This document shows positions 55,376 to 62,672 of a DNA stretch of 64,000 nucleotides, piece after piece. The notes under the pieces were generated by a model. That model saw only the letters and a program-made list of their open reading frames with translations, did not search any database and was not told the origin of the DNA. A program made the translations under genes and the position numbers. Origin of the DNA: Aureococcus anophagefferens (Eukaryota > Sar > Pelagophyceae > Pelagomonadales > Pelagomonadaceae); contig NW_008705573.1 of assembly GCF_000186865.1 (NCBI RefSeq), positions 796,983 to 860,982 on the forward strand, read 5' to 3'. The first letter of the stretch is position 1. Every line of letters starts with the position of its first letter.

Positions 55376-57331
55376 CTAGGCGCCGGTCTGAGCCAGGAGG
55401 CGCGCGGCCTCGGCGCGCGGGTCGGCCCACTCGAGGGCGCCGACGAGCGCGAGCGCGGGCGGCCGCCGCTCCGCCGCGAAGGACACGCGCGTCTCGTCGA
55501 CGACGCGGGGCCGGAGCACGGCGGCGCCGTCGTCCGCCGCGGCCCGGACGACGGGCGCGACGGGCCCCGAGGCCACGAGCGCGCGCGCGACGGCGCCGAG
55601 GAGCCGCGCGTCGCCGCGCGGCGCGACGCCGGCGACGTCGTCGACGCGCGAGAAGGCGTCCGCGGCCGGCGGCGGCCGCCAGGCCCAGGCCGCGCCCGGC
55701 GGCCGCGCGCGCGCGCAGGCGGCCGCGGCGGCGGCGACGCGCGGCGGCGCGCCCGCGAAGAGGTCGGGCGACGGCGCGCACTCGACGCGCGCGAGGCTCT
55801 CGCCGTCGCAGACGAGCGCGACCAGCGCCCAGCCGCCGTCGTCCCGCGCGAGGCGCCGCACGGCGACGACGTCGCAGAGCGCGCGCGCCGGCCGCTCCGC
55901 CGCGTGGGCGGCCGCGAGCGACGGCGCCGTCGGCGCGCGCGGCCGCGGCGCCGCCGGACGGCGCGGCCCGAGCCGAGCGACGCGGCCCGCCGCGTCGACG
56001 CCCGCGAAGGCGCGCGTCTGCGCCACCAGCCGCGCGGTCGGCGGCGCCGCCGCGCCGTCGACGACGCGTCGCGCGGGCGTCGGGGACCTGCTCGCCCCTG
56101 TTGACACGACGAGGTCCGCGCGGTCGCAGACGACGGCGCACCGCGGTTCGCCGTCGACGTCGCCCGCGACGACGGAAAAGGCGTCCAGCGCCACGGGGCC
56201 GTCGAAGGCCGACCCGTCGGCGACGCAGAGCGGCACGCCGTCGACGAAGCCGTCGCGAGCGACGCCGACGAGCGCGGGGCCCGGGTCGTCGAGGACGTCG
56301 AGGGTCGCGTCGCGCGGGAAGAGCTCGGACCCGTCGAGCTCCCGCGCGTCGCCGCGCCGCGCGCGCGCGAGCGCGAGGGCCCGCGCCGCGGCGGCGCGCG
56401 GCGTCGCGACGCGGACGCGCGGCGCGGGCTCCGGCGCCGGCGGCGAGAAGAACGAGCCGCCCGCCGCGTCGCCGTCGTCGCGGCGCGCGGGGCCGCCCCG
56501 CAGGCCCCAGAGCCCGTCCGCGAGCTCGGCCGCGGCGGCGCGATCGTCGCCGAGCGCGTCCCGCGCGTCGAGGACGAGCGCGGCGAACGCGCCCGCCGCC
56601 GCGACGCGCGCGCGCGCGCCGCCCGCGCCGAAGACGACGCGGCCGTCGACGACGAGCTGCGACCGCGCCGATAGACCGACGACGCCCTCGCAGACGCGCA
56701 CGGGGTCGCGGATCACGACGCTTTGGCCCAAGGTCGCCGGCGCGCGGCCGCCGGCGAACCAGCGCGGCGCGAAGACGCGGACGCCGTCGGACAGCGAGAC
56801 GAGCTTGAGGCTCGTGGAGACGCCCTTGACGACGCCGCGGATCGCGTCGCCGGACGCGTCGGCCTCGGCCTCGACGTCGCAGGCGCTGCCGTCCGTCGCC
56901 TTGACGCCCGCGCGCGCGACGCCGGCGACCACGACGAGCTCGGCCGCCGCCCGCATGCGCGTGAGCCGCACGCGCCGGCCGACGACGAGGTCCGCCGCGA
57001 TCGCCGCGCCGACGCGCGCGAGGACCGCGCCGCGCGCCGTCCGCAGCTCGGCAAAGTGCCGGTCCGTAGGGCCGGCCCACGCGGACACGGCGACGACGAC
57101 GCCGCGGACGTCGGTCGCGGGCGGTCCGGCGGGCGCCGGCGGCGCGGCCGGTGTTGCCGCCGGCTCGGACTTGCGTCGAGGCAGGAACTGATACTTGCGC
57201 TGCAGGTCCCAGCTCAATCTCTTTGGTTTTGGTTTTGCCTTCGGCGGCGGCTCGACGCGCGCGACCTTCGCCGGCGGCGCCAGCTTCGCGCGAGCTTCAT
57301 ATTTGTCCTTCATTTTGTTGAAGCGCTTCAT
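55376..57331 (-). CDS. Unrecognised 651-aa protein, basic N-terminus
   Basis: Starts at the first in-frame ATG (MKRFNKMKDKYEARAKLAPP). The frame is open for 57 further codons upstream without an ATG, and that stretch (ENDPPDEAVLDGRARLAQQA) looks protein-like, so an upstream start, a non-ATG start or a missed exon is possible. PKAKPKPKRLSWDLQRKYQF is a basic patch near the start. The body contains repeated short beta-strand-rich segments (RGVVVAVSAWAGPTDRHFAE, GRRVRLTRMRAAAELVVVAG) that could be OB-like folds; this is speculative. Highly alanine/arginine-biased. No motif decides a function. Confidence 0.55.
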   Translation of the reverse strand: MKRFNKMKDKYEARAKLAPPAKVARVEPPPKAKPKPKRLSWDLQRKYQFLPRRKSEPAATPAAPPAPAGPPATDVRGVVVAVSAWAGPTDRHFAELRTARGAVLARVGAAIAADLVVGRRVRLTRMRAAAELVVVAGVARAGVKATDGSACDVEAEADASGDAIRGVVKGVSTSLKLVSLSDGVRVFAPRWFAGGRAPATLGQSVVIRDPVRVCEGVVGLSARSQLVVDGRVVFGAGGARARVAAAGAFAALVLDARDALGDDRAAAAELADGLWGLRGGPARRDDGDAAGGSFFSPPAPEPAPRVRVATPRAAAARALALARARRGDARELDGSELFPRDATLDVLDDPGPALVGVARDGFVDGVPLCVADGSAFDGPVALDAFSVVAGDVDGEPRCAVVCDRADLVVSTGASRSPTPARRVVDGAAAPPTARLVAQTRAFAGVDAAGRVARLGPRRPAAPRPRAPTAPSLAAAHAAERPARALCDVVAVRRLARDDGGWALVALVCDGESLARVECAPSPDLFAGAPPRVAAAAAACARARPPGAAWAWRPPPAADAFSRVDDVAGVAPRGDARLLGAVARALVASGPVAPVVRAAADDGAAVLRPRVVDETRVSFAAERRPPALALVGALEWADPRAEAARLLAQTGA

Positions 57332-57502
57332 TTGTGCCTGTTGCGCTAGTCGAGCGCGTCCGTCCAGGACGGCCTCATCGGGCGGATCGTTCTCCCCGGA
57401 CACAAATGCACAGTGAGGCGATGTTGCCTCAACGTTGCCGTAGCAGGCCTCGTCGCACCCGTACGCCCCGGGGCCCGCGTCGCCCACGGCAGAACGTACG
57501 CC

Positions 57503-58861
57503 TTACCTCGACGCGTTGCGCTTGGGCACGTCCTTCTCGGTCGCGAAGCGGAAGACGAGGCGCTTCTCCGCGGCGGAGTAGGTCCCCCAGAACTTGTGGT
57601 CGTTGATGTCGTGGAAGACGTAGTGGGGCTCCTGGTAGGGCACGGGCACGACGCCCGACGCCGGCGCGTGGACCTCGTCCGCCGCGCCGAGGTACGCGGC
57701 CCACCAGGAGTAGGTCGACTCCGTGACGACGAGGCGCTTCGCGCGCGTCATGTACAAAAAGTCCGCGGCGACGGACCGGTGGGGCTTCTTCGACGTGCCG
57801 TCGGCGATGGCCGTGAAGACGCGCTCCGCGCCGAGGCGCTCGACGAGCTCGCGCACGACGCCCGGCTTGCGCTCGTCGCAGCCCGTGACGACGCGGATCC
57901 GCGCCGGCGCCGGCTCGAGGTGGCGGAAGATGTGCTCGAAGTAGTTCTCGTAGGAGTAGTACTTGTAGAAGTGGAGCGGCGAGTCGCAGAGGCGCACGTG
58001 GACGACGACGTCGTCGGGCCGCGGGTCCTCCGTGAGCTCCACGGCCTTGAACTTCATCCACGACCGGAGCAGCGTCGACACGCCCGCGAAGAACGCGTAC
58101 TGCTGGAAGTAGCCGATGGTCTTGACGCAGCCCAGGGAGCCGTCGGCCGTCTTGAGCAACAGCGCCTCGAGCTGCTTCGCGAGGCGGACGCGCCGCGTGT
58201 CCGCGGGCCGCTCCGCGAGCAGCAGCGTGCCGTTCCCGAGGTACTCGCCCTTCGTCGGCGTCAGCTCCGCGCAGGTGTCGTAGGCGTGGCGCCGCGCGCC
58301 CAGGGCCGACTTGTCGAAGATCTCCCTGAACGCGTCCCAGGACTGGGCGCTGTGCGGCGGCATCTTCTCGTTCATCGGGCCCTCGCGCGCGTCGACCAAG
58401 ACCGCCGCGAAGTCGGACCCGAGGGACCAGGCGAGGAGCCGCCCCATGGCGTACTGGAAGAGCTGGTTCCCGAGGCCGTTGTGGTGCACGGCGACCGTGA
58501 CGAAGGACTTGGAGCCCGCGGGCTCGCGCGGCGCGAACGTTCGGGGGTCGAAGCCGCACGCGCCGTCGATGGCGTCGTGGTGGTCGCTGCTCCCGATCTT
58601 GTGGTGCGTCGACTGGAGCACGAGCGACGCGCGGCAGAGCCAGCCGCCGCGCTTCAGCGCCGCGAGCGTGACGCCGTCGCGCGACGCGGCGATGCGCCCG
58701 CAGTGGCGCAGGGCACTCTCCGACAGGTCCGCCGCCTCGCAGCGCGCCTGGAGCGACGGATCCGGCGTCCCGGCGCCGTGGCGCGGGCGCGCCGGCTCCG
58801 CGCTCCGCGTCAGGGCCGCCGGGACCAGGAGCAGCGCGGCGCGCGCGAGGCGCGTCGTCAT
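57503..58861 (-). CDS. GT11-like alpha-1,2-fucosyltransferase family protein
   Basis: A 452-residue protein. MTTRLARAALLLVPAALTRSAEP is a signal peptide or anchor. VAVHHNGLGNQLFQYAMGRL matches the GT11 N-terminal motif (G-x-G-N-Q-x-F-x-Y-A), DDVVVHVRLCDS the H-x-R-x-x-D region, and LVVTESTYSWWAAYLG the C-terminal motif. GT11 enzymes transfer fucose from GDP-fucose in the Golgi. The frame is open upstream into the inverted repeat at 58862, but only from a GTG, so ATG 58861 is preferred. Confidence 0.8.
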   Translation of the reverse strand: MTTRLARAALLLVPAALTRSAEPARPRHGAGTPDPSLQARCEAADLSESALRHCGRIAASRDGVTLAALKRGGWLCRASLVLQSTHHKIGSSDHHDAIDGACGFDPRTFAPREPAGSKSFVTVAVHHNGLGNQLFQYAMGRLLAWSLGSDFAAVLVDAREGPMNEKMPPHSAQSWDAFREIFDKSALGARRHAYDTCAELTPTKGEYLGNGTLLLAERPADTRRVRLAKQLEALLLKTADGSLGCVKTIGYFQQYAFFAGVSTLLRSWMKFKAVELTEDPRPDDVVVHVRLCDSPLHFYKYYSYENYFEHIFRHLEPAPARIRVVTGCDERKPGVVRELVERLGAERVFTAIADGTSKKPHRSVAADFLYMTRAKRLVVTESTYSWWAAYLGAADEVHAPASGVVPVPYQEPHYVFHDINDHKFWGTYSAAEKRLVFRFATEKDVPKRNASR

Positions 58862-59111
58862 AATTGTGGCTGGGTTGAATAAAAAGCGGGATTTGTGATG
58901 CTCTTGAAGTTTTTGAGTTATTGGCTCTGCGCGCAAGACGACGGTGCCGGCTTTCAGATGCAACAAGAATTTTGCAAATCGGTGGCCATGGCGCCGAGAT
59001 AGAGCTTGCCAAAGGTGCCCATCACCACTGGCGGAGCCCTCTTTACCATCGATTTTCTCGAAAGCGTATCCCTTTGCTCGATCCCGGATCTTAAACAACC
59101 CAGCCACAATT
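58862..59111. repeat. 250-bp segment bounded by 16-bp perfect inverted repeats
   Basis: AATTGTGGCTGGGTTG at 58862-58877 and CAACCCAGCCACAATT at 59096-59111 are exact complements and bound a lower-GC segment. The left end abuts the ATG of the fucosyltransferase gene. I find no matching target duplication outside the repeats and no AG at the ends, so it is not an introner. It looks like a MITE-type insertion in the 5' region between two divergent genes, but it could be a foldback of other origin. Confidence 0.65.
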
Positions 59112-59289
59112 GGGGCTGCCCGGCGACGGGCCTGCCTTGCGGCACCATGGCGGCGATATCAACCCGCGGCAGGGCATTCTTGCCCTTTTGGCTGCCGCTC
59201 TCCGCCATCCAATCGTGTCTTCCTCGTCCCGACGGCCAGCCCCTCCAGCGTGCCCGCGCTGTTTCCTGCTCCTAGCCAGCCCCTCCGTC
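59112..59289. other. Rest of the divergent intergenic region
   Basis: With the 250-bp segment, this completes a 428-bp gap between the divergent fucosyltransferase and FG-GAP genes. It contains an imperfect duplication of GCTGTTTCCTGCTC with AGCCCCTCC (near 59237-59284) that overlaps the FG-GAP start. No coding frame or RNA gene is evident. Confidence 0.4.
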
Positions 59290-60693
59290 ATGCCCGGTCG
59301 CTGTTTCCTGCTCTTCGCGGCCTTGGCGGCTAGCGACGCCGATGGGAACGCCTTTACCGAGCACGTCATCACGGCGCTCGCGGACGGCGCCCTCGAGGTC
59401 TTCGCCATCGACGTCGACGGCGACGGCGACACGGACGCGCTTTCCGCGAACTGGAACGACAACACGGTCGCGTGGTACGAGAACGACGGGTCGCAGTCCT
59501 TTTCGGAACGGGTCATCTCGACGCTCGCTGTCGACGGCGTCCGGGGCGTGTTCGCGATCGACGTCGACGGCGACGGGGACGTCGACGCGCTTTCGACACT
59601 TCAAAACGAAGACACGGTCGCGTGGTACGAGAACGACGGGGCCCAGTCCTTCACGGAGCGCATCATCTCTGACACGGCGGACGGCGCCCTCTCCCCCTTC
59701 GCGATCGACGTCGACGGCGACGGCGACGTCGACGCGCTCTCGGCGTCCTTCAACGACGACACGGTCGCGTGGTACGAGAACGACGGCTCCCAGTCCTTCA
59801 CGCAGCGCATCATCACCGACTCGGCGAACTACGTCTACTCCGTCTTCGCGATCGACGTCGACGGCGACGGCAACGTGGACGTCCTTTCGGCGTCCCGATC
59901 GGACAACACGGTCGCGTGGTACGAGAACGACGGGTCCGAGTCCTTCCACAAGCACGTCATCACGTACTGGGCGACACGCGCCTGCTCAGTCTTCGCGATC
60001 GACGTCGACGGCGACGGCGACGTGGACGCGCTCTCGGCGTCGTCGTTTTTTGATGGTGCCGTCAGCGACAACACGGTCGCGTGGTACGAGAACGACGGGT
60101 CCGAGTCCTTCACGAAGCGCGTCATCACGACCTTGGCGGACGGCGCCTACTCCGTCTTCGCCATCGACGTCGACGGCGACGGCGACGTCGACGCGCTCTC
60201 GGCGTCCTTCAACGACGACACGGTCGCGTGGTACGAGAACGACGGATCCCAGTCGTTCACGAAGCGCGTGATCACCGACTCGGCCGACGAAGTTTGGAGC
60301 GTCTACGCGATCGACGTCGACGGCGACGGCGACGTCGACGCGCTGTCGGCGTCCGAACAAGACGACACGGTCGCCTGGTACGAGTCTTTGATGACGCCGG
60401 CTCCGACGATGACCCCGGCGACGAAGGAGCCGACGGTGGCTCCAACGCCGTCCCCGAATCGCGACGACGACGACGACGACGACGACGAAGCTGCGCTAGC
60501 TTTCACCGCTCTGCTGGCCGTCGTGCTGCTCGCCGTCTGTCTGTTCGGCTGCGGCGCCGGATTCTTCTTTTTCTACGCCCGCTCCAAGTCCGCGGGAAAC
60601 GAGAAGGAGGCGTCCTCGCAGGAGCTGCCGGGTCTCTTCAAACATTCTAGCAAGGTAGAGCAAACGAGCAAACCGCCGATGCCCCTCGTGTGA
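59290..60693 (+). CDS. FG-GAP/VCBS seven-repeat beta-propeller membrane protein
   Basis: A 467-residue protein from ATG 59290 (MPGRCFLLFAALAASDADG, signal peptide). Seven repeats of about 45-50 residues run from about residue 38 to 365. Each carries a calcium loop FAIDVDGDGDVDALSAS or a close variant, then NDDTVAWYENDGSQSF; the fifth has a 6-residue insertion (SSFFDG). Seven units fit a closed integrin-type propeller. A proline/threonine stalk, a run of eight aspartates and a membrane helix (about residues 403-430, ALLAVVLLAVCLFGCGAGFF) follow, with a short cytosolic tail. An extracellular calcium-dependent binding or adhesion protein is likely. Confidence 0.87.
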   Translation: MPGRCFLLFAALAASDADGNAFTEHVITALADGALEVFAIDVDGDGDTDALSANWNDNTVAWYENDGSQSFSERVISTLAVDGVRGVFAIDVDGDGDVDALSTLQNEDTVAWYENDGAQSFTERIISDTADGALSPFAIDVDGDGDVDALSASFNDDTVAWYENDGSQSFTQRIITDSANYVYSVFAIDVDGDGNVDVLSASRSDNTVAWYENDGSESFHKHVITYWATRACSVFAIDVDGDGDVDALSASSFFDGAVSDNTVAWYENDGSESFTKRVITTLADGAYSVFAIDVDGDGDVDALSASFNDDTVAWYENDGSQSFTKRVITDSADEVWSVYAIDVDGDGDVDALSASEQDDTVAWYESLMTPAPTMTPATKEPTVAPTPSPNRDDDDDDDDEAALAFTALLAVVLLAVCLFGCGAGFFFFYARSKSAGNEKEASSQELPGLFKHSSKVEQTSKPPMPLV

Positions 60694-60862
60694 GCACCCC
60701 CATGATGACGCGGCCTCCGCTCCCTGTCCTAAACACTGCCGACATTTGTCAGCTGGGCGCGCCGCGGCCGACGGACTGGGACCCGCGCGGCGTCCTGGGA
60801 GTGCACCGTCGGTGAAACTTGCAGCGGTGTTGCACTAACCTTGCAGCGCGATGGCTTGAGTA

Positions 60863-62647
60863 ATGCGCGAGGCTTCCGCTGATGCAGCTGGCGATGATGC
60901 ACCCAACGCTTCAAGCGCTGCATCCATCGATGCAGCTCCGGCGGAGGCCACGACCGTCGTCGACCTCGGCGTCCAGGTCACGAGCAAGCGCGTCGTCGAG
61001 CCGCTGCGCTGCGTGAGCGTCTGCCGCGTCGTCAAGGCCGACGCCGCGGGCGTCTTCGCGGTCGGCGACGCGCTCGAGGTCGCCGGCGCCGGCGCCGCGC
61101 TCGCCAAGGCGCTGAAGCGCGGCGCGCACCTCCTCGCGCGCGCGACCGTCGCGCGCGCGAACGACCGCGGCCGGCGCGTCGCGACCGTCGTTGACTACGG
61201 CGGCAAGTACGCGGCCGGCCCGGCCGCCGGCGACGCGGACGCCTGGACCGGCGCGGTGCCGCGAGGTTTGGAGTGGATGAAACCGCCGGACGAGCTGCCC
61301 TACGCGACGGAGACGCCCGGAATCGGCGGCTCCATCAAGGCCGCGTGCGGCGACTTCGTCGTCGAGGAACTGTTGGACGGCGAGCCCGACGGCGTCGTGC
61401 ACCGCGGCGCGTACCACCACTGGCTGCTGCTCCGGCGGGAGAACCTGACAACGGAGTCCTGCCAGCGTTTGCTCGCGCGCGCGTTCGGCCTCGACGACTT
61501 CCGGGACGTCGGGTGCTGCGGGCGCAAGGACAAGGTCGCGCGCGCGACGCAGTGGTTCTCCGTGCCCTGCTACTCGCCGACGCTCGAGCGGGTCGTCGAC
61601 GACGCGGCGTCGCTCGTGCCGGCGCCGCTCGAGGTGTTGCGCGCGGAACGGTGCTCGCGGAAGCTCCGGCGCAACGGGCACGCGGGCAACCGCTTCGAGG
61701 TGACCGTCACCGACGTGAAAGACGTTGCGGCGGCGCTCGAAACGTGCGCGCGGACGGCGAAGGCGCTCGACACGCTCGGCGTGCCCAACTACTTTGGCGC
61801 GCAGCGCTTCGGCAACGGCTGCCGGACGGCCGCGCGGGGGTTTCGGCTGCTGGCGGCGCTCGGCGCCGCGCGCGGGCCCGAGCGGCGGCGCCTGAAGAAG
61901 CGGCTCGCCAACGGCTTCGCCGAGAGCTTCGCCGTCGCGGCCTTCAACGCCGCCGTCTTCAACGCCTACGTGGGCGAGCGGCTCCGGGACGGGACGTTCG
62001 CCGCGTTCCTCGAGGGGGACGTGTGCACGCGGCGGAATCTCGCGCCCGGCCGGCGGCCGGCGGCGGACGACGCGTTCGACGCGGCGGCGCTCGACGCGGA
62101 CTTCGCCGCGGGCCGCTGCTCCTACACGGGCCCGCTGCTCGGCCGCGCGCTGCGGTCGCCCGACGCGGGCACCGCGGCCGCGGCACTCGAGGACCGCGTG
62201 CTCGCGCGGTGCGGCGTCGCCCGCGAGACCGTCGCGCTCGTCGCCGAGGGGTCGCGCCGCGCCGCGCGGCTCCCGGCGCCCGGCCTGTCCCTCGCGGCGA
62301 CGCCGCGCGGCCTCGTCCTGGCCTTCTCGCTGCCCCGCGGCAGCTACGCGACGTCGGTCGTCCGCGAGTTCACAAAGGCGCCGACGCCGCCGCCGGCGGA
62401 CGGCGACGACGACGGCATCGACGTCCCGCCGCCGCCGCCGCCGCCGCGCCGCGGGACGTCCCGCGCCGGCTTCGCCGCGTCGCGCGCCGCCGCGGGCAAG
62501 GGCCGCCGCCTCGAGAAGTGGCTCCTCCACCGCGTCCGCGGCGCCGCGGACGACGACGCGCCGGACGACCACGGCGCGCGGCGGCTCCGGCTCCGGCTCC
62601 GGATCCACGCGGAGCTGCTGCTGGGCCGGGGCGCTTCTCAGGCTTAG
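60863..62647 (+). CDS. TruD/PUS7-type tRNA/mRNA pseudouridine synthase
   Basis: A 594-residue protein from the first ATG of the frame. The catalytic region is VGCCGRKDKVARATQWFSVP, with the family's conserved Asp in RKDK (about residue 220). TLGVPNYFGAQRFGNG is the second TruD motif, and FAESFAVAAFNAAVFNAYVG and the C-terminal ATPRGLVLAFSLPRGSYATS are typical. It isomerises uridine to pseudouridine in tRNA and some mRNAs. Residues about 35-115 precede the core and look like a small separate fold (VEPLRCVSVCRVVKADA); a polyproline linker occurs near residue 525. Confidence 0.88.
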   Translation: MREASADAAGDDAPNASSAASIDAAPAEATTVVDLGVQVTSKRVVEPLRCVSVCRVVKADAAGVFAVGDALEVAGAGAALAKALKRGAHLLARATVARANDRGRRVATVVDYGGKYAAGPAAGDADAWTGAVPRGLEWMKPPDELPYATETPGIGGSIKAACGDFVVEELLDGEPDGVVHRGAYHHWLLLRRENLTTESCQRLLARAFGLDDFRDVGCCGRKDKVARATQWFSVPCYSPTLERVVDDAASLVPAPLEVLRAERCSRKLRRNGHAGNRFEVTVTDVKDVAAALETCARTAKALDTLGVPNYFGAQRFGNGCRTAARGFRLLAALGAARGPERRRLKKRLANGFAESFAVAAFNAAVFNAYVGERLRDGTFAAFLEGDVCTRRNLAPGRRPAADDAFDAAALDADFAAGRCSYTGPLLGRALRSPDAGTAAAALEDRVLARCGVARETVALVAEGSRRAARLPAPGLSLAATPRGLVLAFSLPRGSYATSVVREFTKAPTPPPADGDDDGIDVPPPPPPPRRGTSRAGFAASRAAAGKGRRLEKWLLHRVRGAADDDAPDDHGARRLRLRLRIHAELLLGRGASQA

Positions 62648-62672
62648 TTTTGTTTTGTGCTCGAGTTTGATC

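Noticed and set aside
58862..59111. A tenth introner
   Set aside because: The inverted repeats end in AATT, there is no 8-bp duplication and no AG at the end, and it is outside coding sequence.
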